Source: Phycisphaerae bacterium (GTDB lineage: Bacteria; Planctomycetota; Phycisphaerae; UBA1845; PWPN01). Taken from it: 64,000 nt of DNA. The stretch spans positions 62,001 through 126,000 of the forward strand of contig JAUCQB010000180.1 in assembly GCA_030372985.1 (NCBI GenBank). Reading direction: 5' to 3'. Numbering within the stretch: position 1 is the first letter of the stretch; every line of letters begins with the position of its first letter. The translations under genes and the position numbers were made by a program. The notes beneath the pieces were generated by a model. That model had not been told where the DNA came from. It made no database searches and was given only the letters and a program-made list of their open reading frames with translations. This document shows positions 1 to 9,867 of the stretch, in pieces.

Positions 1-1298
1 AGGGTGCCGCCAGTGCCGCTCGCCATGACAACAGGCGGCGCAACAGCAACGAGGTTCTCGGCGCGTACGGATGGAACCTCACGATGGAGGAAATGAAGTT
101 CGTGGCCGACCATGTGCTCCTGCGAGGCCAGAACCTGCTCTATCCGCACGCTTTCTACTATTCCGTTCGCGGGAGTCGCCTTCACGAGCGGCCGCCGGAT
201 GTGGGACCGCGCAATACCTGGTGGCCCCATTACCGCCTGTTTGCGGATTACAGCTCGCGCCTGTGTCAGCTGTTGACCGGTTCCGAGCAGGTCTGCGACG
301 TGGCGGTGGTGGCCTGCGGCAACCGCTTGCCCTGGCGGGCCGCACGATGGTTGTATCAGAAGCAGGTGGATTTCAACTACGTGGAAGAATCTCGATTCAC
401 CGGACAGGCCGCGGTTCGCGACGGCCGTCTTGAAGTCGGCAAGATGCGGTATCGCACCTTGATCATCGACAGCGACGAAGGCATCCCCCAGGCCGTCAGC
501 GCAGCGGCCGACTCTTTGAAACAGACGGGTGGATGGGTCTGCCATCTCAGCGCCGAGCCGGCCGAACCACTGGTTCCCCTGACGGGCCGCGACGTGGTTG
601 CCAGCCCGCCGGTTCCTGACCTTCGTTATATCCACCTGGTCAAGCGAGGAATCGATTTCTACCTGTTGGGCAACGAAGGCGAAAAGGATCTTGACACCCG
701 CCTGACCGTGCGACGCGTGGGCCAGGCCGAATGGTTTGATGCCTGGAAAGGGGTCTTCAGCCCTGCAACTGTCATCTCGGCGACCGATTCGACCATGACA
801 GTTACGCTGCAACTACCTCGACGGGAGACGCGCGTTCTGTGCATCGACGCGTCAAGGCCGCCGATGATCTCTTCTGCGCGGGAGCCCGCCGGCTTTGTTG
901 ACTTCATGACTCTTGACGGATCGTGGGCAATCACCGTGCGAGGAAAGGAACCGCGACAGGAGGCATTGGGCGATTGGACCTTGCGGCCGGAGCTGGAGAC
1001 CGAGGTCGGCCCGGTGCTGTACCGCACGTCTTTTGACATGCGGCGCAACCAGGGCAGCCGCTACGTTCTCGACCTGGGCGTTGTTGGAGACTGGGCGGTC
1101 GTGCGTCTGAACGACCAGGAACTTGGCGTGCGCTTCTGGTCCCCGTTCACATGGGACATAACGGATGCCCTGCGCGACGGCGAGAACACTCTGGCGGTTG
1201 AAGTCACCGGCTCGCTCGCCAACCGGCACGCCCCGAAAAACCGCTGCCCGGCCGGGCTGATGGGTCCGGTGCGAATCCTCACCGCCTCCCGAGACTGA
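1..1298 (+). CDS. C-terminal part of a large glycoside hydrolase, GH106-like (5' truncated by the window edge)
   Basis: The reading frame is already open at base 3 and continues through the first internal ATG at 84, so the gene starts outside the window and about 431 residues are visible. The sequence just after the edge (GWNLTMEEMKFVADH, then LLRGQN) has the look of the end of a TIM-barrel glycosidase, followed by a second domain and a C-terminal jelly-roll with a GH2-type sugar-binding pattern (VGDWAVVRLND, then FTWDITDAL, ENTLAVEV). That domain order is typical of GH106 alpha-L-rhamnosidase-type enzymes, but the catalytic part is not here, so the family is an inference. It ends at a TGA, 148 bases before the next gene on the same strand. 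Confidence 0.6.
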   Translation, partial: GAASAARHDNRRRNSNEVLGAYGWNLTMEEMKFVADHVLLRGQNLLYPHAFYYSVRGSRLHERPPDVGPRNTWWPHYRLFADYSSRLCQLLTGSEQVCDVAVVACGNRLPWRAARWLYQKQVDFNYVEESRFTGQAAVRDGRLEVGKMRYRTLIIDSDEGIPQAVSAAADSLKQTGGWVCHLSAEPAEPLVPLTGRDVVASPPVPDLRYIHLVKRGIDFYLLGNEGEKDLDTRLTVRRVGQAEWFDAWKGVFSPATVISATDSTMTVTLQLPRRETRVLCIDASRPPMISSAREPAGFVDFMTLDGSWAITVRGKEPRQEALGDWTLRPELETEVGPVLYRTSFDMRRNQGSRYVLDLGVVGDWAVVRLNDQELGVRFWSPFTWDITDALRDGENTLAVEVTGSLANRHAPKNRCPAGLMGPVRILTASRD

Positions 1299-1399
1299 TT
1301 TTCGGATTCCCATGGCGGTTCTCTTTCGATTCCTTTTCCGATTGGGACCTGTCGAGCGTCTTGGCTCCACAGTAGGCCTGGGACTTCGACGCCTGATGG

Positions 1400-1407
1400 G
1401 ATATACT
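1400..1407 (+). promoter_or_regulatory. Possible -10 element upstream of the FucI-like gene
   Basis: TATACT lies about 40 bases before the ATG at 1447, matching the sigma-70 -10 consensus at five of six positions. No good -35 is visible at 16-18 bases, so this is a weak call. Confidence 0.25.
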
Positions 1408-1446
1408 ATGCTGCGTTCAATCGTCTGGAAAACAGGAGCCAAGATC

Positions 1447-2934
1447 ATGTGCGAATCGTGTTCATCGTATGTTCTGAATCGGCGTGGGTTTCTGGCGGCC
1501 ACCGGTGCGATCGGGGCGGCGGCGTTCGTCTCGCGGGCCATGGCCCAGCAGGCCGCCACGACCGCCGCGTCTGCCCTGCCGAAGCGCGACAAGAAGCCCG
1601 CCAGGGTCCTCGTCGCCTTTCTGTATCCGCCGGCAGATGTGGTGAACGAGGGAAGGATGGAGGACTCATGGCGGGTACATAACTGGTTCACCTGGCCGGG
1701 CAACCAGTTCGAGCCGGAGCAGCAGGAACGCAAATTCACCGCGAAGATCAGGGCGATTGCGGACAGGCTGGGGGTCGTCGTCGAGTTCCAGCCGAAAGCC
1801 ATCTACCAGGAGGCGAAAGTCAGAGAGTTCATCGAACAGGCCAAGGCAGCCCAGCCGGATGCCGTCTTTGTCGTCAACTTCTGGAACACGTTCTCCAAAT
1901 GGTCGCACGAGATGGCCACCGAGCCGGGCGCCCCGACGGCCATCGTCTACCATTCGCTGGGGTCGAATCATCAATTGCCGCCGGAGTATCTGCGGAAGGC
2001 CGAGGGGCTGTACTACATCCATTCCATCGAGAACTGGGACGAGATTGAACGCGGCCTGACGGCCATCCATGCCAAGAAAATGCTGGCGCAGAGCCGACTG
2101 CTGCGCATCTCCGGCAAGCCGGCCGCCGGGCCCGTATCCGAGCCTCGGCTCGAGGTTGAGGTGGTCGGAGCCCCGGCCGAGGAATTCAACGCCGTGTTCG
2201 ACGGCATCGCAGACGACGACGCACTGGTGCGAGACGCGATGCAGTTCAAGAAGAACGCCGCGAAGGTCACGGAAGTGGTCGACAAGTATTTCGTCGATGC
2301 CATGCGGGCCCATCGGGCTGTCGAGCAGATGATGCATCGCTACGGCGCCGACGCGATTACCATCGAGTGTCTGCAACTCAAGCATCGAAAGCCCTGCATC
2401 AGCTTCGCCACCCACAACGGGGCGCTCGTGCCCTGCGGCTGCGAGAACGATCTGAACGCCTCGCTCACGCTGATGCTGGGACGATGGCTGCTGGGCCGCG
2501 GCGGCTTTCAGCACAACCCCGAGTTTGACACGAGCGAGAACAGGTACTTTGCATCCCACTGCACCTGTGCCTGGAAGCTGCACGGTCCGCAGGGGCCTTC
2601 GCAGGAATACTTCGTCCGGCCGTTCTTCCACCAGTTGCCCAAGACTGCCGCGCTCGATGTCCAGTGGACGCCCGGCGAACCGATCATCCTGGCCAAGTAT
2701 CTCAGCGAACAGGACACCCTCAACTGCTGGACCGGCAAGGTGATCGTGTCACCCACCTCGCCGCCAACAGGCGGCTGCGCGACGCGCGTGCTGATGGAAA
2801 TGGACAACGTCGACGACGTGTGTAAGGTCTACGCCGGTCCGCATCCGATCCTGTTCTGCGGTAACCGCGGCGAGGCCGGGCGACTGAAAGCATTCGCCAA
2901 GATGTACCGTCTGACGCTGCAAGGTAACGTGTAG
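1447..2934 (+). CDS. Tat-exported L-fucose/L-arabinose isomerase-like protein
   Basis: This 495-residue protein starts at the ATG at 1447, which has an AGGAG ribosome site about ten bases upstream; an upstream in-frame ATG at 1312 would add an unlikely leader. The N-terminus carries a twin-arginine signal (LNRRGFLAATGAIGAAAF) ending near AMAQ. The rest resembles the fucose isomerase fold: an N-terminal Rossmann-like half and a C-terminal half with CGCENDLNASLTLMLG and a His/Cys-containing segment (FASHCTCAWKLHGP). FucI-type enzymes are Mn-dependent aldose-ketose isomerases and normally cytoplasmic, so a Tat signal is unusual outside planctomycetes and related groups. The role in fucose or another deoxy sugar is inferred; it could be a non-enzymatic relative. 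Confidence 0.72.
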   Translation: MCESCSSYVLNRRGFLAATGAIGAAAFVSRAMAQQAATTAASALPKRDKKPARVLVAFLYPPADVVNEGRMEDSWRVHNWFTWPGNQFEPEQQERKFTAKIRAIADRLGVVVEFQPKAIYQEAKVREFIEQAKAAQPDAVFVVNFWNTFSKWSHEMATEPGAPTAIVYHSLGSNHQLPPEYLRKAEGLYYIHSIENWDEIERGLTAIHAKKMLAQSRLLRISGKPAAGPVSEPRLEVEVVGAPAEEFNAVFDGIADDDALVRDAMQFKKNAAKVTEVVDKYFVDAMRAHRAVEQMMHRYGADAITIECLQLKHRKPCISFATHNGALVPCGCENDLNASLTLMLGRWLLGRGGFQHNPEFDTSENRYFASHCTCAWKLHGPQGPSQEYFVRPFFHQLPKTAALDVQWTPGEPIILAKYLSEQDTLNCWTGKVIVSPTSPPTGGCATRVLMEMDNVDDVCKVYAGPHPILFCGNRGEAGRLKAFAKMYRLTLQGNV

Positions 2935-2999
2935 TGCGGTTGAGCAGAGCGGCCGGCAGTCTTGTGGGGTCGCGGATGAAACGCCGCAGGCGGACTCCT

Positions 3000-3037
3000 G
3001 GCCCCTGAACCCTGAATCCCGAAACCTGGACCCTCAG
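3000..3037. repeat. Short-period degenerate repeat (CCTGAACCCTGAATCC type)
   Basis: The 99-base space between the convergent genes ending at 2934 and 3034 contains several imperfect copies of a CCCTGAA-like unit (CCCTGAACCCTGAATCCC, then CCTGGACCCTCAG). It belongs to the general class of intergenic arrays seen at 9.9, 17.2, 19.9, 47.3, 48.7, 49.8 and 52.5 kb. Confidence 0.6.
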
Positions 3038-4275
3038 CCGCAGAACCTCTCGAAGTTGCCGCCGAAGAGGTCGGCGGCATCGCGTCGGATCTCCTGCTCG
3101 GTCGGCATCCAACCCGCCCGGGCCAGGTCGAGGTACTTGTCGGCCAGCACGTCGGCGATGATGCGGCGGGAGTGGGACCACTTATAGATGAGCTGGTCCA
3201 GGACACGGGCGTCCGAGTGCTGCGGAATGACGGACGTCCCCAGCAGTTCGAGCCGAATGCGCGTCATCTCCTCGATCAGACTGGGGTTGTTCAGAAACCA
3301 CCAGCAGCCAAACACCATCAAGTTGGGGTGCTTGCGGGCGGTGACGCAGAGTTCGTGCTGGTTCTCGCGGGCCAGCATGGTGACCAGGAAGCGGTTGTCC
3401 GGGTGGGCCACGCACAATCGGCTGACGCTGGTCACGTCGGCGGCGCCCACCCCGTCGCCGGCCAGTCGCAGTTGCGGATTCAGGCTGCGCCGCACGCCGA
3501 TCATCATCGCGAACGGGATGCCCGCCTCACGGCATACGGGCAGCACGCACCCGGCGATGAGGGCAGCCCGCGGACCGTCCTCGGGGATGGTGAAGTCCGG
3601 CGGCAGCGACACGGCCATGTAGCGCGGGCTCATCCGCTCGACCCAGTCGATGAGAAACCGCCGCACCTCGGCGACGTCCGACGTCCCCAACGTACCGTTC
3701 ACGCGGTAGCCCCAGCCGGCCAGTCGCTTGACCGCGCCGTCCCAATCATTCAGCAGAGGATCGATTCGCAGAGCGGCCTGAAATCGCTCGTCCGGTTCGG
3801 GTCCCTGCTCCCAGACCGGCCGTTCGTTATCGTCAAACGGGTCATTGGTCATGATCACCCGTCTCACATGGGACAGCTTGAACACCTGGTCGATGTAGGC
3901 CTCTCGCGCAATCGCCGAAAGGTGTTTGCGGATGCTTGTCAGGTTCTTCTGCTTCGGATCGATCCCGAATGCCTGCAGAACCGTCAAGACGCCCCGGCAT
4001 GCCTCGGAAACGGGAGAGTGCTCGATGAACAGGTGTTGCCAGATGTAGTCGGCCTGCTCGGATTTCGACATCCCCCAGAACCGTTCGTACGGCAGCGGGG
4101 CAACGCGAAACACCTCCGCGATCAGGTAATGATATGTCAGCAGTTCGTCCAGCCCGTACAGCAGCAGCCTGCCGAATCGCGCCGAGTATACATGGGTGTG
4201 AATGTCGAGAACGGGAGTCTCCGATGCCACCCGGTGGACGAATTCTCGCAGATTGTCTCGGCTCACTTCCGGCAC
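3034..4275 (-). CDS. Uronate isomerase-like amidohydrolase
   Basis: The 413-residue protein has the amidohydrolase-superfamily opening motif LDIHTHVYSARFG near residue 23 and no signal peptide, so it should be cytoplasmic. The length, the HxH motif followed by a helical insertion (residues about 40-130) and the ending LFGGNFERF suit the glucuronate/galacturonate isomerase (UxaC) family, which interconverts aldo- and keto-uronates using a barrel-bound divalent metal. It is shorter than the usual 460-470 residues of UxaC, so it may be a diverged member with another substrate. It is transcribed convergently with the FucI-like gene and divergently from the six-hairpin glycosidase, which fits a shared role in breaking down a uronate- or deoxysugar-containing glycan. 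Confidence 0.68.
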   Translation of the reverse strand: MPEVSRDNLREFVHRVASETPVLDIHTHVYSARFGRLLLYGLDELLTYHYLIAEVFRVAPLPYERFWGMSKSEQADYIWQHLFIEHSPVSEACRGVLTVLQAFGIDPKQKNLTSIRKHLSAIAREAYIDQVFKLSHVRRVIMTNDPFDDNERPVWEQGPEPDERFQAALRIDPLLNDWDGAVKRLAGWGYRVNGTLGTSDVAEVRRFLIDWVERMSPRYMAVSLPPDFTIPEDGPRAALIAGCVLPVCREAGIPFAMMIGVRRSLNPQLRLAGDGVGAADVTSVSRLCVAHPDNRFLVTMLARENQHELCVTARKHPNLMVFGCWWFLNNPSLIEEMTRIRLELLGTSVIPQHSDARVLDQLIYKWSHSRRIIADVLADKYLDLARAGWMPTEQEIRRDAADLFGGNFERFCG

Positions 4276-4381
4276 TTTCTATTCCTCCCACGCCTCGGCA
4301 CTGTATAAGCCGGCGCCAGTGCTGTAAAGTATCCAGACTGCGGAGGTCGAGGGGTGTTCAGAGCCGGAGACATGGGTCACG

Positions 4382-6679
4382 ATGATTGTCCTTGATAGCG
4401 AATCAGTTGTCCTTTCGAGCCGCGCTTTCAGAATCCGGCTGAGCACTCGTCCCGGCACCTGTCGGCTCCTCGAGGAGTTCTGCACGTCGCTCAACCGCGA
4501 CGGCCGTTACGATGTTCGCATTCCTCTCGTGCCCTGGACCGGTTTCGCCGGAGTCACCAGCCACACCCGCGAGTTCTTCATCACCACCGAGGGACCGCAG
4601 TCGCCCACGGTCGAGGTGCTCCATGATGAGGACGAGATCAGCCGGGTACGGTACGGGCCGCTGTTCGCCGCATCCTGGGAGATCTACTGGACGATCGGGC
4701 TGGTCAACGACGACCTGCAATGGAACGTCTCGGTGCAGGTCGGCCGCAAGACCCTGCCGGACGACGAAATCAACCTGCTGGCGTTCGACGTGCCGGAAGA
4801 CGAAGAGATTACCGATGCCTGGTTTGACACCGGCTATATCTTGCCTCCCAAGGAGTGGTTTGCGATCCGGGAACCCGAGGTGACCTATCGGGGCAACGAC
4901 GATAGCCGTGGAACTCTCGACCGCCGCGTGCGGCTGACGTTCGCCGGCGACGGGCACGAAATCATGTACCTCAACTTTGCGGGCGGGTACGGCCTCCAGG
5001 TGGCCTGCTCCGGAGACAATCTTTTTCGTATCGTTCCGAAGGCGACTTGTAGGCCTGCCGGCCGGCACGGTCCTCGCCGGTTGCCGCCGGCCCGCTTCGC
5101 CTTCAAATCTCACGAGCGGTTCTGTATCGGCACTTCTCGATGGTCGGAAGCCGAAGTGATCGAACCTCAGACGCAGTTTCAGTGCAGTACAGTGATTCAG
5201 GTGCGTCGGCCGGAGAAGATCGAAACCATGCATCTCGAAACGCCGGACCGGACGGTGGCGGAACGAACGATGCGCTTTCATCGCACGCATGCCCACGGCT
5301 CCATCGCCCACCGTGCCGGTTTTGCCGGCGGATGGCACAACGTGGGGCTACCCAAGGCCCACAGCGTTTCTTTCGAGTACTACATGCATGGCAAGGCGCA
5401 TTTCTTCGGTCTGCACCCGGCGATCGACGAAGTCATGGCCCGCGCCCTTGATGCCGTTTATGAGCGAGAGACCCAGTCGGATGGTCTGATCTGGGCACAC
5501 GGCTTCAACGGCCGGGGCGCCTTCTATGAAAACAACGCTTCGATGCTGATCTTCCTCGCCGACTATGCCCGACGAACGGGCGACCTCAGCCGCCTGCGGT
5601 ATGGCGAACGATGGGCGGAATACATACTGACGCATTGCACCGAGAAACCCTTTCTCTATCTGGCCCCGACCTCAACCGGCATTCCCAGCCCGGGCAACGG
5701 TGCTCGCGTCTGCAACTGGTGGGACGTGGTTTCCTGCGGCGGCTACGATGCCTTCATCAACGTGCTGACGTATCCCGCGCTGCGCGACCTGGCCGAGATG
5801 GAGCGCGCCGCGGGCAGGGCTGAGTTGGCCGATCGTTACGCGGCCGCCGCGAGACGTTTGCGGCAGTCATTTAACGATTGGTTCTGGGACGAGCAGGCGG
5901 GCCGGTACATCTCGTGGGTGGACACGCAGGGAGGCCGTCACGACTACTTCTTCACCTCGGTCAACCTCATCGCCGCCGTCGAGGGCATTGCCGATGAGCC
6001 CAGGCGCCGGCGAATCCTTGATACGATTGATCGGCGCGTGGTGGAACTGGGCTACAAGGGCTTCTCCCTGCCCTGCAACCTGATCAGCATCCCACCGGAA
6101 CACTACAACGCCGGCGACTGGTGGCTTGAAACCTACGGCTATCCGCATTTCTACGACACGTTCGGCACCTACGAAAACGGCGGCATCTTTCCGTGGGTCA
6201 GCGCCTACTACATCGCCGCCATGGCGGAATTCGATCCGGACAAGGCCTACGACCGCTATATGGCCATTCTGGATCAGTATGAGCGGGACAACCTCCAGGG
6301 CGCGGGCAACGGTTACTTCTGGGATACGGAAACAGGACTGCCGACTGAGGGCAGCAAACAGGAGCCCTATCTGGCCAATGTGGCCATGACGATCTGGGGC
6401 TTCATGTCCCTGTTTGGCCTGACCTTCGACTTCGCGAAGGGCATTGCCATCCGCCCCCATCTGCCGAAGCGGCTGGACGGGGCAAGATACTCGATGAGGT
6501 ATCGCGGCGCCCGCCTGACGTTCAGCTTCAAGGGTTTCGGAAACAAGGTCACCGGCATACGTGTCGATGGCCGTGCTCTGTCGCCCGATGGCTTCATCTC
6601 GGCAGACCTGCTGCGCGAAGGCAGCACTGTGGAGGTTGAGGTATCAGAGGAGCGAACCAGGGCTTCAACGCGTGTGTGA
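4382..6679 (+). CDS. Six-hairpin (alpha/alpha)6-barrel glycosidase-like protein
   Basis: This 765-residue protein has no obvious signal peptide. An N-terminal beta-sandwich (about residues 1-290) precedes an (alpha/alpha)6-type region (about 340-690) rich in the aromatic and acidic segments typical of six-hairpin glycosidases (HGFNGRGAFYENNASMLIF, WWDVVSCGGYDAF, NDWFWDEQAG, GYPHFYDTFGTYENGG), and a short C-terminal beta domain (GARLTFSFKGFGN). Alpha-L-rhamnosidases and related enzymes share this architecture; I cannot place it in a numbered GH family. Carboxylates in the ENGG and YENN segments are candidate catalytic residues. It is divergent from the uronate isomerase-like gene, with 106 bases between the two starts. 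Confidence 0.6.
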   Translation: MIVLDSESVVLSSRAFRIRLSTRPGTCRLLEEFCTSLNRDGRYDVRIPLVPWTGFAGVTSHTREFFITTEGPQSPTVEVLHDEDEISRVRYGPLFAASWEIYWTIGLVNDDLQWNVSVQVGRKTLPDDEINLLAFDVPEDEEITDAWFDTGYILPPKEWFAIREPEVTYRGNDDSRGTLDRRVRLTFAGDGHEIMYLNFAGGYGLQVACSGDNLFRIVPKATCRPAGRHGPRRLPPARFAFKSHERFCIGTSRWSEAEVIEPQTQFQCSTVIQVRRPEKIETMHLETPDRTVAERTMRFHRTHAHGSIAHRAGFAGGWHNVGLPKAHSVSFEYYMHGKAHFFGLHPAIDEVMARALDAVYERETQSDGLIWAHGFNGRGAFYENNASMLIFLADYARRTGDLSRLRYGERWAEYILTHCTEKPFLYLAPTSTGIPSPGNGARVCNWWDVVSCGGYDAFINVLTYPALRDLAEMERAAGRAELADRYAAAARRLRQSFNDWFWDEQAGRYISWVDTQGGRHDYFFTSVNLIAAVEGIADEPRRRRILDTIDRRVVELGYKGFSLPCNLISIPPEHYNAGDWWLETYGYPHFYDTFGTYENGGIFPWVSAYYIAAMAEFDPDKAYDRYMAILDQYERDNLQGAGNGYFWDTETGLPTEGSKQEPYLANVAMTIWGFMSLFGLTFDFAKGIAIRPHLPKRLDGARYSMRYRGARLTFSFKGFGNKVTGIRVDGRALSPDGFISADLLREGSTVEVEVSEERTRASTRV

Positions 6680-7234
6680 AGATCGACGCGGCCGGACGGC
6701 AAAACAGCGTCGAGCCTGCCTCGCCTTGGTCCGCCGTGGCGACCGCAGGCGGGCTCGCCCCCGCGCCCGAGGCCTGCCATACTGTTGAGCTTGGGTTTCA
6801 TGGGCGCTGTTTTCCGGGGCGAGTGGTGAGCGTCGGGGACGGGGGCAGCGCGATGAGTCGTCAGTCCCGATTGAGGCCCTACGGCAAGTCGAAGCACGCC
6901 GCGCCAGCATTCTGAAAACCACACCCAACATTCGTAAGCCAACCAGCTTGCAGAACGGAAGATGGGCCAGGAATCACCGTGCGGAATCCCTTCGGACGGC
7001 CGCCCGTCACCACAATTCTTCCGCCGGTGCACAGATCGTATTGACAGCTCTGACAGGCCTGATACAGAGTAGTTTTAGCATGAGCGTTATTGGGTTTCTG
7101 CCGATGCTACAATGCGTCGGAAATCGTTGCTGCGGGGCGAGATGCGTCCGCGACGAGCAAGCTGGGACAGCCCCAGCCGGTGCGCGTGTGCGCGTGCCTG
7201 ACTAGCCTTGGTTCTCTATGTATGGTGGGTCAAT
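6680..7234. other. Intergenic region without a convincing gene
   Basis: This 555-base stretch has only short open frames lacking recognisable protein character. Its right half holds candidate promoter elements for glgP: TTGACA at 7041-7046 with TACAGA 16 bases later, and a separate TACAAT at 7108-7113. No RNA gene or terminator was recognised. Confidence 0.5.
7041..7068 (+). promoter_or_regulatory. Possible sigma-70-type promoter for glgP
   Basis: A perfect TTGACA is followed after 16 bases by TACAGA, which matches the -10 consensus at only three positions, and a better -10-like TACAAT lies further downstream. The exact start is therefore unclear. Confidence 0.3.
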
Positions 7235-9793
7235 ATGCCTCAAGTTCGCAGCTTCATGGTCTTGCCGGCCCTCCCCGAGCCTCTCAGACCCCTGCGGGAT
7301 CTGGCATACAACGTCTGGTGGACATGGAACCCCGATGCCATCGAGCTCTTCCGCCGCCTGGACGTTGACCTTTGGAGGGAGCTGAAACACAACCCGGTTG
7401 CGATGCTGGCCCAGCTTCGGCAGGAGCGTCTTGACCGGCTGGCCCGCGATCCGGCCTACATTGCCGCCCTGCGTCGCGTGCAGGAGCAACTGGCCGCATA
7501 CCTGGAGCGCCCGACGTGGTTCTCCGAGACGTACGGCCATGAGAGCATCGGGAAGATCGCCTACTTTTCGGCGGAATTCGGGTTGCACGAGTGCCTGCCG
7601 ATCTACTCGGGCGGCTTGGGCATTCTGTCCGGCGATCATCTCAAGAGCGCCAGCGACCTGGGACTGCCGCTGTACGGGGTGGGCCTGCTCTATCGACAGG
7701 GCTACTTCCACCAGTATCTGACCAATGACGGCTATCAGTTTGAGGACTACCCTGAGCTGGATTTTGCCACCATGCCGGTCACGCCGGTGCTGGAGTCGTC
7801 CGGCAACCAGTTGTGCATTCAACTGGACGTCGGCGGGCGAAATGTCTGGATCAAGGTGTGGAAGGTCGCCGTCGGGCGCGTCATCCTGTACCTTCTCGAT
7901 GCCAACCATCCGAACAATCGGCGAGAGGATCGCGACATCACCGCCCGGCTCTACGGCGGCGATCAGGAGGTCCGCATCCGACAGGAGCTCGTCCTGGGTA
8001 TCGGCGGCATGCGGGCACTGGCGGCGTTAGGCATCACCCCGTCCGTCTGCCACATGAACGAGGGGCATTCGGCTTTCCTGGCCGTCGAACGCATCCATCA
8101 ACGGATGCGTGAGGACAAGCTCACGTTCGAGCAGGCCCGCGAAGTGGTGTCGACCGGGACCGTCTTCACGACGCATACGCCGGTCCCGGCCGGGATCGAC
8201 CACTTCCCGCCGGCGCTGGTCACCAAGTATCTCACTCCTTACTGCCAGATCCTGGGCATCACCGAACAGACGCTGCTCCAACTGGGCCGGATGCAGCCCG
8301 AAGACGCCCACGAGCCTTTCTCCATGGCCGTTCTGGCTCTGCGGCTGTCGTATCTGAGCAACGGCGTCAGCCAGCTTCACGGAGAAGTCTCTCGCAAGAT
8401 GTTCGGGCCGGTTTATCCGGGTGTGCCGACCAACGAGGTGCCGATCACGGCGATTACCAACGGCGTCCACATCAGGAGCTGGCTGTCGCGGGACATGGCC
8501 CATCTGCTGGACCAGTATCTCGGGCCGCAGTGGGCGGAAGACCCGCTGAACCAGGCGATCTGGCAGCGCGTGGATCTGGTGCCGGACGCGGAGCTGTGGC
8601 GAACGCACGAGCGGCTCCGCGAACGGCTGGTCGGCTTCGCCCGCCGGCGGTTGAAGGCCCAGTTGATCGCCCGCGGAGCTCCGCCCGCCGAGGTCGATGC
8701 GGTGGAGGAAATGCTCGACCCGGAGGCTCTGACTCTGGGCTTTGCGCGGCGGTTTGCGACCTACAAGCGGGCAACGCTGCTGATCTACAACCAGGACCGC
8801 CTGCGCAAGCTGCTGACCGACCCGCAACGGCCGGTCCAGGTCATCATCGCCGGAAAGGCCCATCCCAAGGACGAGGCAGGCAAGGAACTGATCAAACGGA
8901 TCGTGGCTTTCACCAAGGACCCGCGGGTCCGCAACCGGATCATCTTCCTTGAAGACTACGACATGAGCATCGCCCGCCTGCTCATCGAAGGCGTGGACGT
9001 ATGGCTCAACACCCCGACCAAACTGCATGAAGCCAGCGGCACCAGCGGCATGAAGGTCACGCCCAACGGTGGCATCAACATGTCGGTGCTGGACGGCTGG
9101 TGGCCCGAAGCCTATGACGGGACCAACGGCTGGGCGATCGGCGATCGCCGGATCTACAACAACCAGGACTACCAGGACTTCATGGAAGCCGACTCGCTGT
9201 ACGACCTCCTCGAGAAGGAACTCATCCCGATGTTCTACGACCGGGGGGGCGATGGTCTGCCGCGACGGTGGACGGCGATGATGAAGGCCTCGATGCGAAC
9301 CTGCTGCCCGGTGTTCAACACCAACCGCATGGTCCGCGAGTACACCGAGCGGTTCTACCTGCCTGCGGCCCGTCGGTGGCACCGGTTCACACAGGAGAGC
9401 TACAAGATCGCCCGCGATATCGCCGGCTGGCGGCAGCGGGTGAGCGACAAGTGGAACGAGGTGCGAATCGAATCGGTGGATGCGAATGTGCCCGCCGAGG
9501 TCACCGTCGGGACCGAGTTGCCGGTCCTTGCCCAGGTGCGACTCGGATCCATTAAACCCGAGGAGGTGTCCGTCGAGTTGTACTACGGGCCGCTGGACGC
9601 CAGCGGGCAGATCACCACCGGAAGCTCGACACCGCTGCGATGCGAGGGATCCAACGGCTCGGACAACGTCTACCGTTACAGCGGCGTCGTGCCCTGCGAA
9701 TACAGCGGACAGTACGGATACGCCCTGCGGATCGTTCCGAGCCATCCTGAGATGCCGGCCCGCTATCACATCGGGCTGGTGCACTGGGGCTGA
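7235..9793 (+). CDS. glgP: Alpha-glucan (glycogen/maltodextrin) phosphorylase, GT35
   Basis: The protein (852 residues from the ATG at 7235; a TTG at 7208 is a less likely start) releases glucose-1-phosphate from alpha-1,4-glucans using pyridoxal phosphate. It begins with the short-type N-terminal domain (PLRDLAYNVWWTWNP, formerly DUF3417) that distinguishes the bacterial/archaeal branch from the muscle-type enzymes. Recognisable parts are the GGLGILSGDHLKSASDLG glycine-rich segment, the RRFATYKRA motif, and SGTSGMKVTPNGG, whose lysine is the expected PLP attachment site, followed by LDGWWPEAYDGTNGWAIG. The protein is complete and cytoplasmic. It stands alone; no other glycogen gene is nearby. 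Confidence 0.93.
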   Translation: MPQVRSFMVLPALPEPLRPLRDLAYNVWWTWNPDAIELFRRLDVDLWRELKHNPVAMLAQLRQERLDRLARDPAYIAALRRVQEQLAAYLERPTWFSETYGHESIGKIAYFSAEFGLHECLPIYSGGLGILSGDHLKSASDLGLPLYGVGLLYRQGYFHQYLTNDGYQFEDYPELDFATMPVTPVLESSGNQLCIQLDVGGRNVWIKVWKVAVGRVILYLLDANHPNNRREDRDITARLYGGDQEVRIRQELVLGIGGMRALAALGITPSVCHMNEGHSAFLAVERIHQRMREDKLTFEQAREVVSTGTVFTTHTPVPAGIDHFPPALVTKYLTPYCQILGITEQTLLQLGRMQPEDAHEPFSMAVLALRLSYLSNGVSQLHGEVSRKMFGPVYPGVPTNEVPITAITNGVHIRSWLSRDMAHLLDQYLGPQWAEDPLNQAIWQRVDLVPDAELWRTHERLRERLVGFARRRLKAQLIARGAPPAEVDAVEEMLDPEALTLGFARRFATYKRATLLIYNQDRLRKLLTDPQRPVQVIIAGKAHPKDEAGKELIKRIVAFTKDPRVRNRIIFLEDYDMSIARLLIEGVDVWLNTPTKLHEASGTSGMKVTPNGGINMSVLDGWWPEAYDGTNGWAIGDRRIYNNQDYQDFMEADSLYDLLEKELIPMFYDRGGDGLPRRWTAMMKASMRTCCPVFNTNRMVREYTERFYLPAARRWHRFTQESYKIARDIAGWRQRVSDKWNEVRIESVDANVPAEVTVGTELPVLAQVRLGSIKPEEVSVELYYGPLDASGQITTGSSTPLRCEGSNGSDNVYRYSGVVPCEYSGQYGYALRIVPSHPEMPARYHIGLVHWG

Positions 9794-9867
9794 GGCGACC
9801 CATCGGTCGTGAAGTCGGGACCGTGGATGAGCCCCGGGGCGCTCGATTCGGGGAAATGAACGGTTCT

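Noticed and set aside
3172-4308. Open frame of 378 codons on the plus strand
   Set aside because: Antisense to the amidohydrolase gene, whose HxH motif and ending identify the real frame.
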